The notes under the pieces: generated by a model | What the model saw: only the letters and a program-made list of their open reading frames with translations | Database searches by the model: none | What the model was told of the DNA's origin: nothing | Position numbers and translations under genes: made by a program | Origin: JAGOMW01 sp964596675 | GTDB taxonomy: Bacteria > Patescibacteriota > Gracilibacteria > BD1-5 > UBA2023 | Assembly: GCA_964596675.1 (NCBI GenBank) | Contig: CAZQUZ010000006.1 | Location: forward strand, 3,068-67,067 | Length of the DNA: 64,000 bases | Direction: 5' to 3' | Shown: positions 1 through 10,837 of the stretch, in pieces | How the letters are laid out: the number at the start of each line of letters is the position of its first letter | Position numbering within the stretch: position 1 is the stretch's first letter

Positions 1-1251
1 GCAGAAAAAGCATTGACAGAATCTAAAGGAACTCCATTTGCTACTGTGGGTGTCAAATATCGTGATCAGTATGAGAATGTTGCATTTATGGTGAATTCTG
101 GTACCCTGATCCGAGAGGCACAGTTTGACGGATATGAGGCTATTACGACATTTCCATATACGAGTCCTGTGCGTTATGTAGCAGGTGAGGAGACTCTGAG
201 TGTGGATGATGCTGGTAGTGGTGTCACGACTCGCTGACCAGGAGGATATGCCATCACCTATCTCGAGAGTATGAAAGATGTAGAGGTTCCCGCAGTTGGT
301 AGTGGTAGTGCTACCAAAAAGAAAGAGTATCAATATGCTCTTCTCTATATCGATGAGCGGCCATCGGCCTGGACAGCGGCCAAAACTACAGATGGAAAAG
401 TTCTCAATGATAAGTATCTGACTCGTGCTGGTATGGCATTCACTCAGGCGGGTGCTCCACAGGTGGAACTCATATTTAATGATGAATGAAAGACTATCTT
501 CGGTGACTTGACAAAAAGGCTTCTTGGTCGTCAGATCGCGATCTTCGTCGGATGAGAGATGCTCACGGCACCAACAGTACAGGCAGTCATATCAGATGGT
601 CGAGCTGTCATAACTGGTGATTATACTATAGCGAGTGCACAGGCTCTCGCAAATGATATCAATACTGGTATCGTACCAGCTCCTATCTACCTCACGAGCG
701 AGCGTACTATCGATGCAAAAATCGGTCGAGATGCACTCTCTGAAATATTTCTCGCAGCACTTATTGGACTCTGAGCAATTATAATCCTCTTGGTATGGAT
801 GTATCGTATTAGTGGACTCCTCGCAGGTCTTGCTCTTATCATCTATTCACTCATATTAGTAACACTCGTGAAAGTATCTGGGGTGACTCTGACACTTGCT
901 TCTATCGCCTGAGTCATACTCTCTATCGGTCTCGCTATCGATGCGAATATCCTCATCTTTGAGCGCATGAAGGAGTCTCTCCGTAAATGACACCATATGG
1001 AAAAGGCTATTATCGTATGATTTGCTCAGTCATGGACAGCAATCTGGGATTCTCACATCACATCATTAACTTCGGCTATTATACTCTATGTATTTGGTAT
1101 ATCACTCATAAAGGGATTTGGGCTCATGCTCGGTCTCGGTATCGTACTCTCACTCTTCACGGCGATGTGGGTCTCACGTATCCTCATCATCGCGGTCGGT
1201 CGTACCCGTATCGGACAGAGTCCATCCGCATTCGTCGGTCTAAAAAAATAG
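1..1251 (+). CDS. secD: Protein translocase subunit SecD, 5' end outside window
   Basis: This is the C-terminal 416 residues of SecD, the membrane subunit that works with SecF and SecYEG to pull exported proteins across the membrane using the proton gradient. The P1 head region is followed by the typical segment FVGGEMLTAPTVQAVISDGR and then a run of membrane helices holding the family motif GLAIDANILIFERMKESLR. Several conserved glycines are encoded by TGA. The gene ends in KK-TAG and is followed at once by a strong terminator. No secF follows on this side. The start lies upstream of the window. Identification is secure. Confidence 0.92.
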
Positions 1252-1274
1252 ACAAAATACAGAGAATCTATACA

Positions 1275-1302
1275 ATCAGGAAAGTAATTTCCTGATTTTT
1301 TT
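1275..1302 (+). terminator. Rho-independent terminator after secD
   Basis: The stem ATCAGGAAA / TTTCCTGAT (1275-1283 with 1288-1296) has a four-base loop and is followed by a run of T. The next ATG starts in the last bases of the T run, so the 1303 gene has almost no room for its own leader. Confidence 0.85.
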
Positions 1303-1614
1303 ATGGATATCGTACCGTATTCTTCCATACCATGAAGTCATCATCTTTCATCGACAGGCTGGTGACGCGCACGCCTGATATCCCAGGAGTATGATGATGG
1401 GGTTATAGATTTCGAAACCAAGATATCTGTATGAGATCAGATATGAGCGAATTATCCTCTCATATCTGGATACTATAGTGTAAAGAAAATTCACAGACCG
1501 AGAAGTATAGAAAATGTAGATGTCACCAAAATGAATCAGTCTGGAATTTTTATGGTACTCTGTCGTACCCAGAAAGATACTCTTCGTCTTATAGAACTTT
1601 CACTTGTAATATAA
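1303..1614 (+). CDS. Hypothetical protein, 103 aa
   Basis: An open frame of 103 codons lies between the secD terminator and murI, three bases before the murI start. Several codons are TGA, read as Gly. The protein is basic and soluble. The middle reads SVGDQIGANYPLISGYYSVK and the end LIELSLVI. I recognise no family. The tight spacing to murI suggests the two are transcribed together. The start is the first ATG in frame; an internal start is possible. Confidence 0.55.
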
Positions 1615-1617
1615 ATT

Positions 1618-2298
1618 ATGAAAATCTGATTTTTCGACTCTGGTCTCGGTGGACAAATAGTCATGTGAGAATTCCAAAAAGTATTTCCCGATATAGAGAT
1701 GGTACTTTTTATGGACCCTGAAAATGCCCCATACGGTGATAAAACATGAGATGAGATACGTGCACTCACGCAGGCTGGCGTGAGCTATCTGTTCGAGCAG
1801 TGAGTCGATGTCGTCATCCTTGCCTGTAATACTGCGAGCGTCCATGCGCTCAGATGGCTCCAGCAGGAGGTATACCCCGGGAGGCATATCCTCGGGGTGA
1901 CGGTACCATGAGCGGAAGCAGTTGTGTCAAAATGATATAAGCATATATGAGTCCTCGCGACCGAGGCGACGGTACGTACGCGTATGTATAAGGAGCGTGT
2001 CCATATCCTCGATGATAGTGTCGTCGTAGAGGAGGTCGGAGCACCATGACTCGTACCACTCATAGAGCAGGGGATTACTCATGGTAGAGAGATAGAGGCA
2101 CTCTTATGAGGCTACCTCTCGGAGTTTTCTCCTGATATCGAAGTGCTCATTCTCGGCTGTACACACTATCCACTCATCCGATCTAGTATAGAAAAAGTCT
2201 GGCACCAAAAATACCAAAAAATCCCAGATATCATCGATCCGGGAGTCGAGGCGGCGGAGAAGTTTAGAGGGTGGTTGGAGAGACGATCGATGAGATAA
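1618..2298 (+). CDS. murI: Glutamate racemase
   Basis: Converts L-glutamate to D-glutamate for peptidoglycan. The protein has 226 residues, slightly shorter than usual. Visible signatures are the N-terminal FFDSGLGG with Asp7, the first catalytic cysteine Cys70 in LACNTASVHALR, and the second, Cys181, in LGCTHYPLI. MurD, the enzyme that attaches D-Glu to the UDP-MurNAc-Ala precursor, lies 1.7 kb downstream in the same direction, so both D-Glu steps are encoded close together. The last 35 bases overlap the 3' end of the opposite-strand gene, a convergent coding overlap. Confidence 0.93.
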
Positions 2299-3958
2299 AA
2301 TCACGGATATAACTATCATTTTTATCCATCTTTATCGAGTGAGTAAATTTTCAGAAGAATAAGTATTCATATTGTTTCGGAACGAGGTAAAGTGCATTAT
2401 TCTTTCATATATAAGGAATAAGAGCACCTGACTGAATATAGCCATAAATAATTTCTTGTGGTCTTTTTTTGAGTTTAGCCTCGAGAATATTTCTGGGTAT
2501 ATTTTTTCTTACAACATCGAGCATTTGTCTCGGTGTAATAAACCAGCCTCATCTTGCCCACGCTGATACTACCTTTAATACATCAAATGTTAGATGATCA
2601 GATTTCCAGAAATCATAACCGTTCTGATTATAAAATTGTATTTCTATCCCAACATGCGATTCTTGTATATGAGTAAAGCCGCTAAAGCTGAGATTTTTTA
2701 ATTTTTCTGAGCTTTTTCATTTTCGTCATTCTACTACAGTGCCGAGTGGTTCGTGGTCAGGCGGTATTATATTCTTGATATTCTTTTTATGTTCTATGAG
2801 TCATTTATTTTTTAGCATATATCATTTATGATTCATTATAGAGCTCATGCGTCAGATGATAGATAATTTTACATCCTCATCCATAAGATCGGGAAATATG
2901 ATGACCATACCAAGCGTATCCCTCAAGGCATCATAGTTATTATAATCTTCACTTTCCCAAAGTTTTAAAAGAACGCTTCGAATACTTTTTGTTCGATACT
3001 CTATCTGTATTATTTCTGTATCACTCAGATGGATTATTCATGTATGAATATCGATATTTCCATCATATGAACCCTCTTTTTTTAACATCGATTCCTTAAA
3101 ATCAAAACCCTGTTCGCGTAGAATGTTTGGAATTGAATGAATATATTGTTCAGCCTTTTTATGTTGTTCTTGTATATAATCGTATGATCACCATGCACGC
3201 ATGCTTTTTATAAGCATCCAGATATGCTTGCTTTTAACTCATTGGTCTGGCCAGAGTTCTTGTACGAACCATTCAATAATTGCATTAAAAGTCTTTTTTG
3301 ATTTAGGCACTTCTATAGAAATATTAAATATTTGGAAAATATATTCTTGGAATATTGGAAGCAGTTTGAGTATATTTTTTTCTATCTCCACTTCATCTTT
3401 AATGTCTACATTTGAAATATATCCAATCTTTAAAGTTTTTTCTATAAAATCTTTTCTTTGATTCTTTCATTGGACTTGGAGTCACTTTATCTGACCATGA
3501 GAACTATCCATGATGGATGGTTCTGTAGCGATGCGACTCAGGAGATGCTGGTCTTTAAGTATCTTTCTCCAGAGTTCTTCGATTTGGTGATTGATGATTT
3601 CTCATCATCGTCGTAAAAATACAGATAAAATATACTCTTCCTTATCCTTGGGTATTATATATCGACCGTCGTCACTTATTTTTTTATATGCGTGAAGCTT
3701 TCTTTTTAATTCATACCATGCGCTTGGATGTTGTATAAAATAATTATATAATTCATCGGATAGTCCATATGATTCGAGCTCATTTTTTACGTGTCATTCT
3801 GATTGTAGTATATTACTTACATTTTGCCTTGTGATTTCCTGGAGATGTCATGTCATGATGAGCTCTGATTCGCTCATTCGAGGTCACATATCATCAACTA
3901 TCTCTTGATAAGTCTGGGGATTATGTATGAGTTTATGTAAATTACGTTGATTTTCCAT
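2264..3958 (-). CDS. RelA/SpoT-like nucleotidyltransferase-domain protein
   Basis: A 564-residue protein. Roughly residues 315-480 resemble the (p)ppGpp synthetase fold. YRTKSIRSVLLKLW matches the R-x-K-S-x-x-S-x-x-x-K start of the domain with Arg322. ALRDTLGMVIIF matches the D-x-x-G-x-R/V-I-I strand, HVGIEIQF matches the EIQ strand, and DFWKSDHLTF parallels the D-x-W-x-x-x-E-H helix. The usual NGY-x-S-L-H segment is not obvious, so activity is uncertain. The N-terminal half is helical and unassigned. The gene is AT-rich with many TTA codons. It converges on murI and overlaps it by 35 bases; its start is 21 bases from the divergent murD. It could be an alarmone synthetase or a related toxin-like enzyme. 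Confidence 0.55.
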
Positions 3959-3979
3959 GTATATGGATATACTTTTAGT

Positions 3980-5254
3980 ATGATACTGATTTACTGAAAA
4001 GGAAAGGTAGGGAAGTGAGTCGCAGATCTCTGTGACTACCTCTCGCTCACATATGAGATACGTGATGATGCCGATAGTATAGATGATTTTTCGTATTATG
4101 AGCAGATTATCCCATCGCCAGGTGTGCCAGGTACACATAGGATATATGCGACAGGAAAGGTGGTTTCTGAGCTCGATTTCGTGAGTGGGTATCTGCCATC
4201 AGGCTTCCAGACTATCGCCATCACCGGTACAGATGGGAAGTCGACTACCAGCTGGATAATGTATAGTATACTCGAAAAAGAGTATTTTGGCAAGAAAAGT
4301 GTCTATCTTTCTGGAAATTTCGATATCCCATTCTCTACGACCGTACTCGAGATACTGAAAAAATGAGAGAAAAAATGATATATCGTCATCGAAGTATCGA
4401 GTTTTATGTCGCACCTACTCCAGAAATTTGAGCCAGATTATAGCATATTTCTCAATTTTAAACCAGATCATCTGAACTGGCATCAAGACCTCCAGGAGTA
4501 TCTGGATGCGAAGATGCATCTCCTCGAGTGTACTCGCAAGAGAGCCATCATACACGAACAAGTGATCAGATTTGCGAATACTCATGGACTCGATATAACA
4601 GTTCCATGAAATGCGCGTATATTCCACCATGCGAAAGAACGACTCTATAGAGACATGACTGATGGCGAATCTATCATCATCTCTGGGCGGAAGAAGTATA
4701 GTCTTTCTCAGACATCATTTTCTGGCGTGCATAATGCTGTGAATATCCTCGCGAGCACTCTCGTCGCCAATGAGATGCGTATATGCTCGAAGCGTACGAA
4801 AAAATATCTCTCTGAGATCCACTGACTCCCACATCGTCTCGAGAAAATCTGAGAAAAAAATGGGATCATATTCGTCGAGGACTCGAAGTCTACCAGCTCT
4901 CAGAGTCTCGAGGCTGCACTCTCATCCTATGGTGATACGAAGAATCTCCTCCTCATCGTATGAGGATCGGATAAGGGTGATACATTTGATTATCTTGCGG
5001 CGCGATTCGATGCTCGCGTACGAGCGCTCGTCTGTATCGGTGCGACGAAGGAATTCTTTATCGAAATAGCCCGAGAGAAATCTATCCCATACTATGTGAC
5101 TGATATACTCGAAGATGGAGTCCTCTGGCTCTATCGTCAGGCAGTAAAATGAGATGTTCTCATGCTCTCGCCATGATGTGCTTCATTTGGATTATTTCAG
5201 GATTACCTCCATAGAGCAACAGTATATAGAGATGCGATAAAAAAACTCCCGTAG
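3980..5254 (+). CDS. murD: UDP-N-acetylmuramoylalanine-D-glutamate ligase
   Basis: Adds D-glutamate to UDP-MurNAc-L-Ala using ATP in the cytoplasm. It has 424 residues, a little short for the family. The N-terminal Rossmann-like strand MILIYGKGKVGKGVADLC is followed by IIPSPGVPGTH, the P-loop G83-TDGKSTT, the Mur-ligase stretch FLNFKPDHLNWH and the C-terminal LPHRLE and EDSKSTS motifs, which match LPHR(L/M)E and NDSKATN of the family. The start at MILIYGKG was chosen because it begins the Rossmann strand. The stop codon lies inside the downstream terminator stem. Confidence 0.92.
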
Positions 5255-5268
5255 GAGTTTTTTTATTA
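5238..5268. terminator. Bidirectional terminator between murD and the envelope operon
   Basis: The hairpin AACTCC-CGTA-GGAGTT is flanked by a run of A on the left and T on the right, so it can end both murD and the opposite operon that stops at 5266. The murD stop codon is in the loop. Confidence 0.85.
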
Positions 5269-8200
5269 TTGTGATACTCATGTAGCGGTTGCTGTGACTG
5301 GCTCTGGACTAGTATTCATAGGGGTATCTATGATTTCGAAGAGAGCGAACCAACTCTGTCCCGCATGTTTGAGAAGGATATTTTGTAGCTTTGTATTATC
5401 CTGGGCAGCATTAGATTCCAGGATTTCATTTTTTATAGCATCGACTTTCGGATACTCACCAGTATTTATCAGTTTTTCTACTATATAACGATGACAGTTC
5501 GAAAGTTTTTGATTTCTTGAGAGAGTGAGGCCATTACGATATGATTCAGAATTGGTTCCTGCTATATCGATAAATTCATTTGGAGTAGTGAGCTTCCCCT
5601 TTTTTCTCTCATTGATGGCGAGCTCAAGACAGAGATTATCTGTCGTTACGAGTTTCAGATTATTCGCAGTCATGGTTAAGAGGAGCTTTTCTGAACGATC
5701 TGTGAGTGCATGTCGAGGATCTCTGTCGATTGTAGCAGCATTGAGGTCGACGAGAAGATACTTAAGTCAGAGCGATTTCATGTTCTCTATTGATTTTTCA
5801 GGTGATGCATCATAGAAGTATCATCCGAATAACATAAGGAGACTATCATCGAGATATCTTTTTCGGTTTTCATTAATAAGATACGTCATAAAAGTTCCGA
5901 TACGATAGATTCATCCCGTATTTTCATTCCCTTTTTTTGGATAGAGAACATTCGAATAAATATGTTGACCGAGTTTTTCTACATCTTTACGAAGTACTAT
6001 ATCAGGACTGCTACGGTATTTCATGATAAATGCATGAAGTGTATCGAGTGGTAGATTTTTTACATCCGTTGTTGCAAAAAATTCTTTCATTTGTTTTGAT
6101 TGCATTTGTGTGCCAATATCATCAAATATAGCTGCAATGTTAGTCAGATTCATCGTAGCGATAGGGAGAAGATAATCGCTTCTGTATGCAAAGATAGACT
6201 CTTCTTGGGAAAGGGTATTATACTTATATTCATTGTAGTAGGCATTTTTTAGATTATTCCATCCGTGAGGAAAAGAAGAACGAACCATATAGAGGGCTAT
6301 AAATATAAATAGTGCACCACTCATAAGTATGTTAAAGTGTGGATCTTCATTCTTGAAGTCTTCATCTTTTTCTCGTAAAAACCCCAGAGCACTATAACCC
6401 ATGATGAGGAAGAATCCAAAATAAATAACTATACCATACCATACAATACCAAAAGCTGCTATGGAAAATAGGAATGCATAAATCCCCATAAACATAATAA
6501 CCTCTTGTAGTTTTTTATTGTCATCATTTTTTTCGAGTGCAAAATGGAATATAGACAATATGCCAATATTCATAGCGAGTAAAATGGCATAACCGTATGA
6601 TTTCCAATTCCCACTTTCAATAATGAGGCTAAAGTTACCAAAAAATCTACTTAATGATGAAGGCTCTGACTTGATATTAGGAAAATAATAAAATGTCATA
6701 AATAAGAGCAATAACCCCATCCACATAAGCATGGTATATGACCGCTTCCCTCGTATAAATAAAAGAAGTCCTGGGAGTAATGCAAGAAAAATATAGGTAA
6801 TATCTGTGAACTCTCCTGACTGATTTTTCTGAAATGTGAGATTTGGAGGAAGCTTGAGGTAGTTATTGAGTCCTCCATCATATCAGAAGTATCGTCCTAA
6901 ATCCTCATTTTCTGATTTTCCATCGGTGGTCATTCATTCTGCTAATTCAGTTTTTCTTTTTTCATTCTCTTCATGAGTATAAAGTCCCTCATAATTATAT
7001 GGGGTAGTTCCGCCAGAACCCGTAAGTAACCCTGTTATAGAGCTTTTTTGTATATTTTGTATTCCGATTTCGTGTATGTTTTTTAGTATCCATGGACTAC
7101 ATGCAAGTATGCATCCTATACTAAAAACTAACACCGAGGTTCACCACGTAAATAAAAATTTTGTATCAAAATGATTTTTCTTAAAGATTGATGCAACGAG
7201 GCAGATGATTCATGATACTCAAAGTACGAGTGATATAGAATTTATCAGTGGGCTGTCATTCGGTGGCATCGGTACATTCATTATTCCCCAAAGATGAAGT
7301 CGCGTAAAAAGTGCAAGAAATAGAGCAAAGAATCCAACATACCCTAAAAATCCCAGTAAACGATAACTTATAACTCAGAGGCATCCAAGTATAAGCATTA
7401 CTGAAGTAAGCTTGACGCTAAAACTAAAGCCAATAATAAGTCCTATTATGCTTAAAATCTTATAATCTTTCTTGGTATCATGGTCTCATTTCCATACGTG
7501 GAATAAAAGCATAATACCACTAATACAAAAGAATAAATAGGCTGGATCGAGTTTCATGTCTTTCGCTTGCTGGAATACTGTCATCGGCATAGCATAATAT
7601 ACAGTCGCAAAAAGAACGGGGAGAGAGAGGAGGAGTGTTCTTCATTTCTTTTCGAATGCAAATGAGAGAGTAGATATGATTGCTATTACAGCAAGTATGC
7701 CACCAAGTTGGTTTACATAAAATGCTTGTGCTGCTGTGTAAGAAAATAAGAATCCAGTAGCAGTAATAAGCTGCCAAACATACATACCAGCTCATTCTAA
7801 AAGTGTTCCTGTCGTCGCCATAATCTTTGGGAAATTCATGTATACTCCGAGATCATCCCATCATATCGGCATAGGTCGTATGATGCTAATGAGTGAAATT
7901 CCTAATAGAAAAGTCAGGAATATAAATCCGAATTCTATAGAAAGAAGCTTTAGATTGAGAGATTCAGCGATTGTGCCATCGAGAGCATGATTCTCGAGAG
8001 TAATATACCTTTTGGTTATATCAGAATAGGTTTCTTTATGTCATCTATATCAGATGAGTCATAGTACGGCAAGTACTCAGATAAGCCCTGGAAGTGTAAA
8101 CATCCCTAAACTTCCTATAATTAATAAGCCTATGGTAAAAATAAAAAATCCTATAGTAATCTCTGCAGGAACACGAAGACGCATGTCTATATCTCTCCAG

Positions 8201-8616
8201 GATGGCATATACGTCATGAGCGTTGTTAATCCTGCAGAGCGTGTCAGTAACACTAAGATGAGTGGGTATAGGAGGAGCTCGATGATATGGATGAATAGTA
8301 TAATTCAGCTTGGTTTCGTCGTCATGAAGGGGCTGCGTGTCACTTCGGGTAGTCCACTATATATAACAGCAAGTATAAATATATGAAAAAGTATAATACC
8401 GATTATATGAAATAGGTTAATACGAATTTTTTTCCATCCCGCTAATATGCTGTACGCTTTATAGCTGATATATATAAAAATCAAAGTAGCAATATATGTG
8501 CCATATCAGGTACTCGATTCTAGATGATTTATAGGCCCATATCTATCTGAATAGTATATAGATATGATCGATATCGCCCATATGATAAATCCAATTGCGC
8601 TAATAATGAGATGCAT
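5266..8616 (-). CDS. Large GT-C-like membrane glycosyltransferase
   Basis: A 1116-residue protein with about twenty predicted hydrophobic helices, interrupted by soluble loops, and a hydrophilic C-terminal region of about 200 residues. Loop residues PIGWDDLGVYMNFP hold an acidic pair (Asp254-Asp255) in the place and context of the catalytic acidic motif of GT-C enzymes such as the ArnT/PMT (GT39) group. These transfer sugars from lipid-linked donors outside the membrane. The gene is last in the operon LCP-PBP-FtsE-flippase, three bases after the flippase, which supports a role in building a cell-surface polymer. The exact substrate cannot be read. It could also be a non-catalytic polymerase-type membrane protein. 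Confidence 0.6.
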
Positions 8617-8619
8617 AAA

Positions 8620-10155
8620 TTAAATAGGTAAAGGTATATCTTGTGGATCTGGTGCATGTTTCTTTTTTCGAGTTTCTTGTATTGTTGAAAATGCTTCATG
8701 GAGCATTTTTCTATTGGTCAGCATAAATATAGCGATATAGATAAGAATCGCAAGGCAAATATCCATAAAAACGGAATCGCTCATAATGGATTTCCATAAT
8801 ATATATGTAATACCATAGCCGATAGTTCCTGTAAATATATTTATATACCATGATATTTCTCCAAAAATAGGAACTCGTAATTCGGTAGCACGAATGCTCA
8901 TATAGTAGAGTGGAAGCCATGAAAGTCATACTGCGAGAGCTGATCAAGGTGATCATAATATTGGTATAAATATGAGATTCAGTATGATATTTATTATGAG
9001 CACTACTGCGAGTATCTCAGCACGCTTTCGTATTTTTCCCATACCAGCTAGCACCTGGAAGCTTATCTGTATGAGAAAGTTAAAAACCAAAAAAGGTGCA
9101 GAATACATCAAAATGACTCATGCATGTTCGAATTTTTCGCCAAAAAATAATATACTGAGCCTTTCTCCAGTTTGGAAAAGAAATATTCCTGTCCATATTC
9201 CTATGATACCAAAGTATGTCCAAAATCTTGAAATAAGCGCGTGTATTTTATGTTCTTCATTTCTCCCATAGAGTTCTGATATCACAGGAAAGAGAAATCC
9301 TATAATCGGTGTCAAAAGAATAAATGGTATCCCAATAAGTGAAAGATATGTAGAATAAAATCAACTTTCCCGAGTTCAGAGTAGGTATATAACGAGTTGC
9401 ATATCTATCTGAGAAAGAAGTGTTGCAATATTTGCTGTGAGAAATGTTCAAAAAGCATAGCGAAGAAATTCTTTTTTCAGAAGAGGATCTTTTTCTTTTT
9501 TTACGAAAAAGAAATTTGGAATATAGTACTTTCTCAGGAAAAAAGTAAATGCAAAAATAATCCCGATAGATAATCCAATAATCCAGATAGTCATATATCT
9601 TTCTAGGTTCCCAAAATCAGAGAAAAATAAAAAAGCACTTCCGATAGCAGTTCATCATATACGCATGAGTTCTGTGCCTTTTTGGAGTTTTGTATCTTGT
9701 ACGGCTGTAAAAAAAATCGTCGCAATGTGTAGAATATTGATGCCTATAAAATAGAGTCACGCAATTCGTAATATTTCTGTCACCTCCGATTTAAAGTAAT
9801 GCGTACTTAACCAAGTAGCTCATAGAAAAATTGTTCCATAGATCAGGATGCTCGATATAAATTGTATTTTTAGTACAAAGTGCATGAGGTATTTTGCTTT
9901 TCAATACTCATTTTTTACGATATGTCGTGGTAGAAAATATGCGAGACTTTCAGTGCAGCCGAGATCATTATACATCGATAGGAGTGTTACGAAGCTTATA
10001 ACTCCATAGAGCATTCCCACTTCCTCGACAGAAAGATCACGAGATATAATTACCTTGATAAAATAGCCAAGAGGGCCTATAAGGAAAGTAAAAATATAGA
10101 GCCAAAATCATTTATTGACGAATTTTTGAGCAAGCGATTCTTGTGAGGATAGCAT
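8620..10155 (-). CDS. Polysaccharide flippase, MOP superfamily (Wzx-like)
   Basis: A 511-residue protein with 12-14 hydrophobic helices. The N-terminal part contains the family-typical stretch SRDLSVEEVGMLYGVISF, as in Wzx and related oligosaccharide flippases, which move lipid-linked glycans across the membrane. The C-terminus is short, basic and cytoplasmic (ETRKKKHAPDPQD). It lies between an FtsE-like ATPase and the GT-C protein with gaps of three bases on both sides, so translation is probably coupled. A MurJ role (lipid II flipping) is possible since the operon also encodes a PBP, but the sequence looks closer to Wzx. Confidence 0.8.
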
Positions 10156-10158
10156 AGT

Positions 10159-10836
10159 TTAGATACAATAAGTTCAGGGAGTGAGATCAGATATGATATA
10201 TCCATCAGAAAATGCGATAACCCTTTTTCTTAGTCTATCTACCAGTCTATCATCATGTGTAGCGATGATGATAGTTTTTCCTTCATCATTCAGTTTTTGC
10301 AGAAGATGTATCACTTCTTCTGCATTTTTTGGGTCCAGATTCCCCGTTGGTTCATCTGCGATGATCATATCTGGATGATGGATAAGTGCTCTCGCTATGG
10401 CAGTTCGCTGGAGTTCCCCACCAGAAAGTGATTCTATAAATTTATCTTTTTTGGTTAGGAGTCCTACTTGGGTGAGTACTTCTATAACACGCTTATGGAT
10501 AGTAACTGTATCGTATCATGATACCTCCATAGCAAAAGCTACATTTTCCTGTACTGTTTTTCTAGGAAGAAGTTTAAAATCTTGGAATATCACACCTATA
10601 CTCCTTCGATAGGTGAGCATATCTCACCCAGAGAGCTTTGCTATGTCATATCACAGCGTATTATGGATGATTCATGATTTAGGATGTATTGCGCCAATGA
10701 TACTTTTTATAAAGCTTGTTTTTCAGCTCCCAGATGATCCTATGATACATATAAATTCTCATCTTTGTATCGTAAGATTTATATTTTTGAGAACAGTGCG
10801 TTCACCATAGGAGAGATGTACGTGAGAAAAAATCAT
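10159..10836 (-). CDS. ABC transporter ATP-binding protein, FtsE-like
   Basis: 225 residues. Walker A is GSSGSGKT (residues 33-40, with a TGA-coded Gly), the signature is LSGGELQR, Walker B is MIIADEPTGNLDP and the H-loop is IIATHDD. Length and motifs match the FtsE/LolD/MacB class; YRRSIGVIFQDFKLL is very FtsE-like. FtsE normally works with the membrane partner FtsX to activate cell-wall hydrolases at the septum. No ftsX is next to it: upstream is a class A PBP one base away and downstream a flippase. The partner is therefore either elsewhere or unusual. Confidence 0.82.
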
Positions 10837-10837
10837 A

